Shown: piece by piece, positions 54,047 to 62,690 of the stretch | Position numbering within the stretch: the stretch's first letter is position 1 | How the letters are laid out: each line of letters starts with the position of its first letter | Source: Candidatus Pseudobacter hemicellulosilyticus | GTDB lineage: Bacteria > Bacteroidota > Bacteroidia > Chitinophagales > Chitinophagaceae | Direction of reading: 5' to 3' | Assembly: GCA_029202545.1 (NCBI GenBank) | Contig: CP119311.1 | Location: 2,294,001-2,358,000, forward strand | Length of the DNA stretch: 64,000 nt | Translations under genes and position numbers: made by a program | The notes under the pieces: model-generated | Databases searched by the model: none | What the model saw: only the letters and a program-made list of their open reading frames with translations | What the model was told of the DNA's origin: nothing

Positions 54047-56872
54047 ATGAAAAGCGTGAGTTTTTTTGCCGCCATTGTCCTGATCTGTGTCCCCTTCCTG
54101 TCGCCTGCCCAAACAGGTCTGCGTACTGATGGCCGATCCCTGATCATCAGCAGCAAGGGCAGTCAATATACTTTCTCTCCTTCTTTTGTGGTCCTGTACA
54201 ATGCGGAAGACCCTGGCATGGCCCTTCGTCCTGCGGGCATTAAAAAAGTTTCCTACAATGTCCTGACCTGGAAAACGAATGATACCGCTCTGGCCGATTT
54301 CAAAGCAAAGAAGGTAAATGCCACTGTAGCGGGTGATGGCTTTGATGATCGTATCCTGCGCAGCAAAGAAGACCAGCGTACAGCCAGTATCTACAACGCC
54401 GGTAAGTCCACCAGCATTACGGCCAGCAAGCTGGAACAACGCGGTGATACCATCCTTTTTCATTTCCCTGTTTCTGCTGAATTTATTTTAAAAGCCTGGC
54501 TGCTGACTTCCGGCAAGCCCTATCCCACCATAACCTTTTCTTTCCAGCCGGTAAAAGCTGGTTATTACAGTATTGGGTATACGGGCGCACCGGCCCTGGC
54601 CAAATCAGCCGTTCGGGAAAACTGGCAGCCCCTGATCTGGACTGAAAAAAGATTGCCGGACAGGCCCATCCTTACCCCGGCTTTTATGGCGCCCCTGCCC
54701 ACCACCTTAGTCAATGATGGCAGCCATACCCTTGGTGTGCTGGCTTCGCCCCAATACCTGCCTTTCCAACCCCTGCCCACGCTGCCCAATAGCCAGTTTG
54801 GCGTGGCGGTACTGAATAAGGCCGGCCAGGTACAGCCCCAATTGTTTGCGCCTATTCCCGGGGGCATGGGATCGGAGATGAAATCCGGCGCTGTGTTTAA
54901 TTTCTCATTCGGGTTGGTAGTAGAACCGCAATCCCTGAGCGGCGCTTATGAAACCATTGCCAAAAACAGTTTTGGTTTCCGTGACATGCGGCAGAACGCC
55001 ATTGCTTCCCTCAATACCGTACTGGATAATATTGTTGACTATAGCCTTTCTTCCTATGCCTGGTTCATTGACAGTCTCAAAGGCTGCGCCTATTCCACGG
55101 ATGTTCCGGGAGCGGTGAAGAATGTATCCAGCCTTAATCCGCTGGAGCTGGCCATTGTACGGGATGATTCCCTGCTATTTGAAAAGCGGGCCTATCCGCT
55201 GATGGAGTTCATGCTCTCCCGCGAGAAATTCCTGTTCAGCCTGGACAGCATGCAGAAGATCCAGTCGCCCTCCCGCAAGCTGCGTGGTCCTATTGCGCCA
55301 TTGTCGGAGCTGGGCGCCCTATATGCCGTGTTTGGCGGTAATAACCAGTTCTATATCCCGCTGGCCGAAAAAGAATTTGCCGGCAACAGGACCCGGAACC
55401 TGGACGACAATGAGAAAGGACATAACTGGATCAATGCCATGTTCCTCTATAAAATGACCGGTCAGGCATCTTACCTGGAAACTGCTAAACGACTGGCCTT
55501 TGCCTATATCAAACAACGGGTGACCAAACCCCAGCAGGCATTTGCAGATCCTTTGCAGGGCAGTCATTTCTTCTGGCCCACTTTCACCAACCGCTGGGTA
55601 GAGTTCCTGGAACTCTACGAGATCACCAAAGAAAAAGCATTCCTGGAAGCCGCCCATGAAGGCGCGCGCCGCTATACCCAATTCATCTGGATGGCGCCGC
55701 TGGTGCCGGACAGCCAGATCACGGTCAACAAAGGCGGTAAGGCGCCCATGTACTGGTACCTTAAACAGAAAGGCCATAAACAGATGTACTACCCGGAAGA
55801 AACAGTGCCGGCCTGGCGCTTGTCGGAGATTGGCCTTACGCCTGAATCCTCCGGCACTTCTACAGGTCACCGCGGCATCTTCATGACCAATTTTGCACCC
55901 TGGATGATGCGGGTGGGATATTACACAAAAGATACTTTTCTGGTCAATGTGGCCAAGGCCGCAACTATTGGCAGGTACCGCAACTTCCCCGGTTACCATA
56001 TCAATACCGAACGCACTACTGCCTATGAGCAGTTTGATTTCCCATTGCACCAGCACCTGGACCAGAGCGTGAATTCCTTCCACTATAACCATATTTTACC
56101 GATGGCTTCCATGCTGCTGGATTACCTGGTCACAGACGCCTTTCAGCGCAGCCTGGAGCAGATCAATTTTCCCAGCCAGTATATTGAAGGTTATGCCTAC
56201 CTGCAGAATAAAATGTATGGTGCAGAGAAAGGAAAATTCTATACCGAATCTGCTGTGCAGCTCTGGATGCCGGAAGGGTTGCTGCGGATAGACAATGTGG
56301 AGCTGAACTATGTGGCCGCACGCAAGGGTGATCAGCTGTTCCTGGCTTTCATGAACCAGTCCAATGCAGCAGTCAGCAGCAAGGTGACCATCAATCCGGC
56401 CAAAGCCCCGGTCAAAGGCAGTTCCGGTATTCGCTTCTTTACAGAAAAGCAAACTGCTGCACTTAAAGACAGTGTGTTCACCATCACAGTGCCCGCTAAT
56501 GGCATTACGGCTATAGCGGTGGATGGCCTGCAATTACCGGCTGGCTTCCAGGACCGGCTGCTGGCGGATCGCGGGGATAAGAGCAGGGATTTCCTGGAAC
56601 TGCCTGAGGGAAATGCCCGGGCCATATTATTCAAATTGGGTGATTATGGCCGCCGCCTCTTTGTATACCTGCAGGATGATGATAATAAATGGCAGCAGGC
56701 CGTACTGACCTATAAGATCGGTAAAGGCAAAAAACAGACCCTCGTTAAAAAAGAATATCCTTTTGAGTTTACGGTCCCTGTATCGCCAGACCAGCCGGTA
56801 AGCTTCTCCCTGACCCTTACTGACAGGAGCGGAAAAAACACCAGCAGCAAAACAGTTGAGCTGGGAAAATAA
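54047..56872 (+). CDS. Toroid-like secreted protein C of PUL2
   Basis: From the ATG at 54047 (MKSVSFF...; 54038 adds three residues) the protein has 941 residues with a signal peptide to about 20 (LSPAQTG). Beta-rich N-terminal part (VKAGYYSIGYTGAPAL), helical toroid with FLELYEITKEKAFLEAAHEGA, and a C-terminal segment (LNYVAARKGDQLFLAFMNQS) align in order with proteins A and B. A further C-terminal beta domain begins near 840. The long upstream frame from 53846 crosses the operator and is rejected. Putative family function: glycan cleavage, unproven. Confidence 0.72.
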   Translation: MKSVSFFAAIVLICVPFLSPAQTGLRTDGRSLIISSKGSQYTFSPSFVVLYNAEDPGMALRPAGIKKVSYNVLTWKTNDTALADFKAKKVNATVAGDGFDDRILRSKEDQRTASIYNAGKSTSITASKLEQRGDTILFHFPVSAEFILKAWLLTSGKPYPTITFSFQPVKAGYYSIGYTGAPALAKSAVRENWQPLIWTEKRLPDRPILTPAFMAPLPTTLVNDGSHTLGVLASPQYLPFQPLPTLPNSQFGVAVLNKAGQVQPQLFAPIPGGMGSEMKSGAVFNFSFGLVVEPQSLSGAYETIAKNSFGFRDMRQNAIASLNTVLDNIVDYSLSSYAWFIDSLKGCAYSTDVPGAVKNVSSLNPLELAIVRDDSLLFEKRAYPLMEFMLSREKFLFSLDSMQKIQSPSRKLRGPIAPLSELGALYAVFGGNNQFYIPLAEKEFAGNRTRNLDDNEKGHNWINAMFLYKMTGQASYLETAKRLAFAYIKQRVTKPQQAFADPLQGSHFFWPTFTNRWVEFLELYEITKEKAFLEAAHEGARRYTQFIWMAPLVPDSQITVNKGGKAPMYWYLKQKGHKQMYYPEETVPAWRLSEIGLTPESSGTSTGHRGIFMTNFAPWMMRVGYYTKDTFLVNVAKAATIGRYRNFPGYHINTERTTAYEQFDFPLHQHLDQSVNSFHYNHILPMASMLLDYLVTDAFQRSLEQINFPSQYIEGYAYLQNKMYGAEKGKFYTESAVQLWMPEGLLRIDNVELNYVAARKGDQLFLAFMNQSNAAVSSKVTINPAKAPVKGSSGIRFFTEKQTAALKDSVFTITVPANGITAIAVDGLQLPAGFQDRLLADRGDKSRDFLELPEGNARAILFKLGDYGRRLFVYLQDDDNKWQQAVLTYKIGKGKKQTLVKKEYPFEFTVPVSPDQPVSFSLTLTDRSGKNTSSKTVELGK

Positions 56873-56943
56873 TTGGGGACGAACCAATACAGGACGATTC
56901 CATTTCCATTAAACCATAATACAATAAAAAGAACTGAATAGTT

Positions 56944-59229
56944 ATGATACAGCATGACGGAGGAGAAAAAAGAGCGTTACATGCCATTGAGCTGGATACA
57001 GACCTGGTGATAGTAGGTGGTGGTATGTCCGGTGTATGCGCTGCTATCACCGCAGCACGAAAGGGCACTAAAGTGGTGCTGCTGCAGGACAGGCCGGTAC
57101 TCGGTGGCAATGCTTCCAGCGAAGTGCGTTTATGGATGCTGGGCGCTACCTCACATATGGGCAATAACAACCGATGGGCCCGTGAAGGCGGTGTGGTAGA
57201 TGAGATCATGGTAGAGAACACCTATCGCAACCCGGAAGGCAATCCCATGATCTTTGACCTGGTGCTGCTGGACAAAATTGTGTCTGAACCCAATATCACT
57301 TTATTGCTCAATACGGCCGTGTATGAGGTAGAGAAATCGGACCCGGATACCATCAGTGCAGTAAAAGGTTTCTGCAGCCAGAACTCCACGGTCTATACCG
57401 TGAAGGCCCCGCTGTTCTGTGATGCTTCCGGCGATGGGGTAGTAGGCTTTATTGCCGGCGCCGCCTTCCGCATGGGCGCCGAAGCGAAAGAAGAATTTGG
57501 TGAACCCTTTGCACCCACAGCAGCCTATGGAGAATTACTGGGGCATAGCTTATTTTTCTACACCAAGGATACCGGTCAGCCGGTGAAATTCATTCCGCCT
57601 TCCTATGCGCTGGCTGATATTACAAAGATCCCCCGTTTCCGCCAGTTCAATACCCAATTGCAGGGCTGTAAGCTCTGGTGGCTGGAATATGGCGGCCGGC
57701 TGGATACCGTGCATGATACAGAGGCTATCAAATGGGAGCTGTGGCGCGTGATCTACGGGGCCTGGAACCATATCAAAAATTCCGGTGAGTTCCCCGAGGC
57801 GGAGACCATGACCCTGGAATGGGTAGGCACTATTCCCGGTAAAAGGGAAAGCCGTCGCTTTGAAGGCGATTATATGATGGTGCAGCAGGATATTGTGCAA
57901 CAGCGTACGCATCCGGATGCCGTGGCTTTCGGTGGCTGGAGCATTGACCTGCACCCCGCCGATGGCGTGTTCAGTGAAAAGCCCGGCTGCAACCAGTACC
58001 ATAGCAAGGGCGTTTACCAGATCCCTTTCCGGACCATGTACAGCCGGAATATCAGCAACCTGTTGCTGGCGGGTCGCATCATCAGCGCCAGCCATGTGGC
58101 TTTTGGCTCTACCCGGGTGATGGCTACCGCCGCCCATGCCGCACAGGCGGTGGGAATGGCCGCTGATCTCTGCCTGGAAAAAGGCCTGCTGCCCGCACAG
58201 CTGGCAGACAACGGCCTGATCCCTGAGCTGCAAAAAAGATTATTACGTACCGGTCACCATATTCCCGGCCTGGTGCTGGATGATGCTGCGGACCTGGTGC
58301 AACAGGCTTCAATAAGCGCTTCCAGCGAACTTGTGCTGGATGAACTGGCTGAAAGCAAAACACTGATCCTGCCTATACAGGAGTCCGTAGCCCAGATGGT
58401 GCCGCTATCGGCCGGCAAGCCCGGCGCTTTTATCTTCCATGCCACCGCTGAAGAGGATACACAGCTGGAAGTGGAATTCCGGATCAGCAGCAGTGCGGAG
58501 AACCATACGCCGGATTGTACACTGGAGAGAGTGATCCTGCCTATCCACCCGGGCCGTAACTGCCTGCGGCTGGATTTTGGTGCGCTCATGCCCTATACTT
58601 CCTATGCCTTTGTCACCTTCCTGCGCAATTCCAAAGTACAGCTGCATTTTTCGGAGCAGCGGGTAACCGGTATTCTTTCCGTATTCAATACGGTGAACAA
58701 GGCAGTATCCAATTTTGGCAAACAGACGCCCGATCCGGAGATAGGCTTTGATGAGTTTGAATTCTGGACACCCAAGCGCCGGCCCAACGGGCATAATATT
58801 GCCTTCAGATATCCTGAAGGCCTGCATGTTTTCGGCGCTGCCAATGTAGCCAATGGGATCGACCGGCCCGTAGCCGCTCCCAATGCCTGGGTAGCTGATC
58901 TCAATGATCCCGCGCCGCAGCTCAGCATCAGCTGGGACCAGCCCCAGTCCATCAAAAAAATTGACCTGCTCTTTGATACCGACTATGACCATCCTATGGA
59001 ATCCGTGCTGATGGGACATCCCGAAGCCGTGATGCCTTTCTGCGTACGTAACTATGTGGTGAAGGATGAGCAGGGCCGGGTGCTGGCCCGGGCAACCGAT
59101 AATTACCAGACCCTGAACCAGCTTGTATTTGCAGAACCGGTAACTACCCGTACCCTGGTGATTGAAGTCAGTCACCCTTCGGCCCAAACCCCTGCTGCTA
59201 TCCTGTCTGTACGCGCCTATGGTGAATAG
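56944..59229 (+). CDS. FAD-dependent oxidoreductase with C-terminal jelly-roll-like domain
   Basis: A 761-residue protein with no signal peptide. The N-terminal FAD-binding Rossmann fold has VGGGMSGVCAAITAARKG, followed by GGNASSEVRLWMLGA, LFCDASGDG, RMGAEAKEEFGEP and GRIISASHVAFGSTRVMATAAHAAQAVGMAA, matching the FAD_oxidored family (PF12831-like). Residues about 580-761 are beta-rich (APNAWVADLNDPAPQLSISW, RTLVIEVSHPS) and look like a discoidin or jelly-roll domain, odd for a cytoplasmic enzyme. It lies between the toroid-like genes and the symporter, so it may oxidise the imported product. Its substrate is unknown. Confidence 0.88.
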   Translation: MIQHDGGEKRALHAIELDTDLVIVGGGMSGVCAAITAARKGTKVVLLQDRPVLGGNASSEVRLWMLGATSHMGNNNRWAREGGVVDEIMVENTYRNPEGNPMIFDLVLLDKIVSEPNITLLLNTAVYEVEKSDPDTISAVKGFCSQNSTVYTVKAPLFCDASGDGVVGFIAGAAFRMGAEAKEEFGEPFAPTAAYGELLGHSLFFYTKDTGQPVKFIPPSYALADITKIPRFRQFNTQLQGCKLWWLEYGGRLDTVHDTEAIKWELWRVIYGAWNHIKNSGEFPEAETMTLEWVGTIPGKRESRRFEGDYMMVQQDIVQQRTHPDAVAFGGWSIDLHPADGVFSEKPGCNQYHSKGVYQIPFRTMYSRNISNLLLAGRIISASHVAFGSTRVMATAAHAAQAVGMAADLCLEKGLLPAQLADNGLIPELQKRLLRTGHHIPGLVLDDAADLVQQASISASSELVLDELAESKTLILPIQESVAQMVPLSAGKPGAFIFHATAEEDTQLEVEFRISSSAENHTPDCTLERVILPIHPGRNCLRLDFGALMPYTSYAFVTFLRNSKVQLHFSEQRVTGILSVFNTVNKAVSNFGKQTPDPEIGFDEFEFWTPKRRPNGHNIAFRYPEGLHVFGAANVANGIDRPVAAPNAWVADLNDPAPQLSISWDQPQSIKKIDLLFDTDYDHPMESVLMGHPEAVMPFCVRNYVVKDEQGRVLARATDNYQTLNQLVFAEPVTTRTLVIEVSHPSAQTPAAILSVRAYGE

Positions 59230-59279
59230 TGCATTATAGCTGGTAGCAGTTTATCTATTACAGATTATTTTTGACCCAT

Positions 59280-60962
59280 ATGAACTCGTTTATCGACACA
59301 GCCGTCATCGTTATTTTTTCCGTATTCATCATGCTGATCGGCTTTACATTTTCCCGGACAGGGCGTAACCTCAAATCCTTTTTTGCAGGAGGCGAGGCGG
59401 TGCCCTGGAGCATTGGCGGCCTGTCGCTCTTCATGAGCTTTTTCTCGGCCGGCACTTTTGTAGCCTGGGGTTCTATTGCCTACCAGCATGGCTGGGTGGC
59501 CATTACCATCCAGTGGACCATGTGTATCGGCGGCCTGGTGACCGGGATGTACCTGGCGCCGCGCTGGAAAGCTACCGGGCGACTGACCGCTGCCGAGTTT
59601 ATCCGTGAGCGGCTGGGTGATAAAGTGCAGAAGTTCTTTATTTATATTTTTATGCTGGTGTCCCTGTTCATCAAGGGATCCGTGCTGTACTCAGTAGCCC
59701 GCCTGGTAGGTTCCTCGCTGGAATTCCCGCTGGTGCCGGTTACGGTGGTGCTGGGTATCCTGATGATTGCCTACACCGCAGTGGGTGGACTCTGGGCGGT
59801 GATGGTGACCGATATCCTGCAGTTTGTGATCCTCACCGCAGCGGTCCTGCTCATTATCCCGCTGGCCTTCCAGGAAGCGGGCGGCGTGCAGCAGTTCCTG
59901 ACCAGCGTACCGGATGATTTCTTCCAGCTCACCAATGGCGATTATACCTGGAGTTTTATTGTGGCCTTTGCCATCTACCATATCTTTTATATCGGCGGCA
60001 ACTGGACCTTTGTGCAACGCTATACCAGTGTGGATACGCCTAAGTCGGCCTCCAAAGTAGCCTACCTGTTTGCCGCCCTGTATATCCTCAGTCCCATCCT
60101 CTGGATGATACCGCCCATGGTATACCAGTCTATCAATCCCGGGCTGACCGGCATGGAAACAGAGAACGCCTACCTGATGGTCTGCAAACAGGTGCTGCCT
60201 GCAGGATTGATGGGCCTGATCCTTACGGGCATGTATTTCTCTACCTCGGCTTCTGCCAATACAGCCCTGAACGTGGTTTCAGCCGTGTTCACCAATGATA
60301 TTTACAAAGGCACTATCCGCCCTGACGCTACTGACAAGCAGCTGATGAAAGTGGCCCGTACCTCTTCCTGGTTATTTGGTTTTGGTATGATTGCCGTTGC
60401 GCTGATAGTTCCTTATATCGGCGGCATTGTGGAATTCACCCTGAGCCTGGGCGCCATTACCGGCGGACCCTTGCTGGCGCCGCCTATCTGGGCCCTGTTC
60501 TCCAAACGCCTTACAGGACGCACTACACTTTTTGTAACCTTTATCAGTCTGGCCGTGAACCTGCTCTTCAAAATGATCCTGCCTGTGCTGGCGGATATCA
60601 AACTGAGCCGGGCCAATGAAATGCTGGTAGGGGTGGGACTGCCCTTTGTGCTGCTGCTGGCCTATGAATTATATGCAGCGGCTACGGGGAAGACCAGCCA
60701 GGAATATTTGGACATGCAGCAGCGGAAAGCGGCGAAGGCGGCTGAAGCGAAACCTGCGGATGAAGCAGAAGCGGCTGCAGTGGCGCACCAGAATAAATTT
60801 GGGTTGAAGATGATCGCTTTCTCCCTGGCCTTTATTGCCGTGTTGCTCTATATCCTTTCCCTGCTCACGCCCAAGGGCTCAGGTATGGTGGCGGGTATTG
60901 CTACCATGATCCTGCTCTGCTCGCTGGTACCCATGCGGGCTGCCAGGAAAGCCAAAGTATAA
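59280..60962 (+). CDS. Sodium/solute symporter (SSS family)
   Basis: A 560-residue inner-membrane protein with about 13 segments. Family signatures: FFAGGEAVPWSIGGLSLFMSFFSAGTFV, YTAVGGLWAVMVTDILQF, STSASANTALNVVSAVFTNDIYK. The end of the chain has an Ala/Glu/Lys-rich cytoplasmic loop (about 475-510) before the last two segments. It couples sugar or organic-acid uptake to sodium. I start at the ATG at 59280 (a TTG at 59271 precedes). As the last gene of PUL2 it brings the periplasmic product into the cell, next to the FAD enzyme. Confidence 0.92.
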   Translation: MNSFIDTAVIVIFSVFIMLIGFTFSRTGRNLKSFFAGGEAVPWSIGGLSLFMSFFSAGTFVAWGSIAYQHGWVAITIQWTMCIGGLVTGMYLAPRWKATGRLTAAEFIRERLGDKVQKFFIYIFMLVSLFIKGSVLYSVARLVGSSLEFPLVPVTVVLGILMIAYTAVGGLWAVMVTDILQFVILTAAVLLIIPLAFQEAGGVQQFLTSVPDDFFQLTNGDYTWSFIVAFAIYHIFYIGGNWTFVQRYTSVDTPKSASKVAYLFAALYILSPILWMIPPMVYQSINPGLTGMETENAYLMVCKQVLPAGLMGLILTGMYFSTSASANTALNVVSAVFTNDIYKGTIRPDATDKQLMKVARTSSWLFGFGMIAVALIVPYIGGIVEFTLSLGAITGGPLLAPPIWALFSKRLTGRTTLFVTFISLAVNLLFKMILPVLADIKLSRANEMLVGVGLPFVLLLAYELYAAATGKTSQEYLDMQQRKAAKAAEAKPADEAEAAAVAHQNKFGLKMIAFSLAFIAVLLYILSLLTPKGSGMVAGIATMILLCSLVPMRAARKAKV

Positions 60963-61030
60963 AGAAAGACCCGCGCGTCAGGCCGGTTGACGCCGGCCGC
61001 GCCGGGCGAGCGGATAGCCATGAAAAACAA

Positions 61031-61066
61031 AAAAGACCAGGTTACGGCTCGGTAACTGGCCTTTTT
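61031..61066 (+). terminator. Terminator at the end of PUL2
   Basis: AAAAGACCAGGTTAC and GTAACTGGCCTTTTT form a stem with bulges around a short loop, ending in TTTTTG. Confidence 0.72.
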
Positions 61067-61135
61067 GTTCGATACTACTGAACTACTACTAAAAACACTA
61101 CTTACGTGAATTATATCCTTCACGGATGTAGCAAC

Positions 61136-61378
61136 ATGCTTTTGCACGGCAAATTAATTACCGGCCCGGTTTCCCGGAAAGATTTTATTAAGGTATACGA
61201 TCAGCTCAATGCCATTCAGGACATTGCAGGGAAAAGGTGAAACCAGAACGGACTACCGGATTCTAATGGGAACGGGTATTGGAAAAGGTGGTCTGTGAGG
61301 CTTTGGAACGGTGTAAAGATAGAAGAAGGTGAAATGAATGATGCCTTTAAGGATATTCATAATCATATTGGGGTTTAG
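61136..61378 (+). pseudogene. Degenerate small gene, possibly a toxin C-terminal fragment
   Basis: An 80-codon frame from the ATG at 61136 (an in-frame GTG lies at 61106) with a single internal TGA at 61238-61240. The two halves (MLLHGKLITGPVSRKDFIKV..., and NQNGLPDSNGNGYWKRWSVR...) read as one soluble protein: the continuation after the stop includes LWNGVKIEEGEM and ends DIHNHIGV. The short length and composition resemble the end domains of polymorphic toxins, but I cannot name a family. It may be a true pseudogene or a sequencing change. Confidence 0.45.
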
Positions 61379-61546
61379 GGATATTGAATGAGTAACCAGT
61401 GATACAATTTGGGGGATATGTATTGGTTGTAAAATTAATAGAATTTTTAATTCATTTCTATCTCAATAGTACTGAATGAGTTGTTTTTTGATTATTATCA
61501 ATGGCCCACTATTTTAAGCCTTCCCGGTACACCAATACTATTTTGT

Positions 61547-61729
61547 ATGGCTACCGCGAAAAAGAAGCAGACAGGCGCCCGCCGTCCCGCCGGGAAAAAC
61601 AAGCTGGGTGTGGAAAATTCTCTTGTCAACAATATCAATGCCCGTAAAAAGAAAAGCATTTCCAGGTCGAAAAAAGATTCCACCGTCAGTAAGGATCAAT
61701 ATGAAAAGATGCAGCGTGGCTGGTCCTGA
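61547..61729 (+). CDS. Small basic protein, Lys/Arg/Ser-rich
   Basis: From the ATG at 61547 it encodes 60 residues (MATAKKKQTGARRPAGKNKL), highly basic, ending KDQYEKMQRGWS. The longer frame from 61481 starts in unrelated sequence. Similar short basic proteins of unknown function are common in Chitinophagaceae genomes (general knowledge). It might bind nucleic acid. It is convergent with the next gene, 3 nt apart. Confidence 0.65.
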   Translation: MATAKKKQTGARRPAGKNKLGVENSLVNNINARKKKSISRSKKDSTVSKDQYEKMQRGWS

Positions 61730-61732
61730 TCA

Positions 61733-62059
61733 CTAATCAAACTGGTCTACGCGATCATATACTTCCAGGGCCAGCGGTAAAATTTCCGCTACTGCCCGCA
61801 GGCCGCAAACGGTGAGGGAGATCAGGATGGTATCCTTGATCTCATCGCGCGTAGCGCCGGCCTTCTTGGCCATGGGCACATGGAAATAAACGGCTTTCTG
61901 ATCTCCCAGCACCGCTTTGATGCCGATATAGATCAGTTGTTTGGTCTTGGTGTTCAGGGTAGGCCTGGCTTCCAGGGAACGGACCAGTGCGGTAAAAGCG
62001 CTGGCAACTTCGGGGGCTTCCTGCTGGAACAGTTCCAGCGGATTGGGGGATGCATTCAT
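61733..62059 (-). CDS. Carboxymuconolactone decarboxylase-family protein
   Basis: A 108-residue all-helical protein with the CMD/AhpD-like pattern LNTKTKQLIYIGIKAVLG, a His in AVYFHVPMAKKAGATRDEI, and a hydrophobic C-terminal helix. AhpD-type proteins use a CxxC pair for peroxide reduction, but only one Cys (ISLTVCGLR) exists here, so a peroxidase role is doubtful. Confidence 0.88.
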   Translation of the reverse strand: MNASPNPLELFQQEAPEVASAFTALVRSLEARPTLNTKTKQLIYIGIKAVLGDQKAVYFHVPMAKKAGATRDEIKDTILISLTVCGLRAVAEILPLALEVYDRVDQFD

Positions 62060-62215
62060 TGCTGCCTGTTTAAGGACAGCTAAGGTGCGTATATAAAAAA
62101 GCCGCAGTGCTGATCATCATCACCATTCCTGCTGAATAAGGTCAGGACCACCGGCAGTACTGCCGCTCATCCCGTTACCGGGGCCAGAACCGGTTTTTTT
62201 GTACCTTCGCTTCAC

Positions 62216-62596
62216 TTGAGATCCAGAACAGGTTATATATTACTCCTTTTATTAGTTTTTTATAACACGGCTTTAAACCAGTTTTTAAAGCTGCCTACGC
62301 TTGTCTCCCATTACCTGGAACATAAAGAACGGAACCAGGACCTGAGTATAACCGGATTTCTCTGTATGCATTACTGGGGTCAGGATGAGGACGACCATGA
62401 TGATGAAAGGGACAGGCAGCTGCCCTACAAGGATCTGGACGCCCATACCATCCAGCATCATTTTGTTCCGCTGGAGAAGCGCCTGGCTATCAGGCCGCAT
62501 ACACCCCAGGAACCTTCTATTGATTATCCCGTCATTAAAGACGATAACCTGCCAACCCCGGCGCTTTCTTCCCTCTTCAGACCGCCCAAAGCCTAA
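62216..62596 (+). CDS. Small His/Asp-rich membrane-anchored protein before the metal pump
   Basis: 126 residues with a TTG start (62216); no ATG is suitable. One N-terminal hydrophobic segment (about 7-21), then a His/Asp/Glu-rich stretch (YWGQDEDDHDDERD, about 53-66), the usual signature of metal handling. It precedes czcA by 94 nt, and similar small acidic/His proteins occur in front of Bacteroidota RND metal-efflux operons, which suggests binding of periplasmic metal. A -7-like box TACCTTCG (62202-62209) is only 6 nt before the start. Confidence 0.68.
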   Translation: MRSRTGYILLLLLVFYNTALNQFLKLPTLVSHYLEHKERNQDLSITGFLCMHYWGQDEDDHDDERDRQLPYKDLDAHTIQHHFVPLEKRLAIRPHTPQEPSIDYPVIKDDNLPTPALSSLFRPPKA

Positions 62597-62690
62597 CTTT
62601 TCAACAAGCCTGTTATTTATCTGCCTGTAGCTTCCACGCAACAGGTGGTCATTTATTTTATTCCGGACAAACAGACTCAACAAAAAGGTT

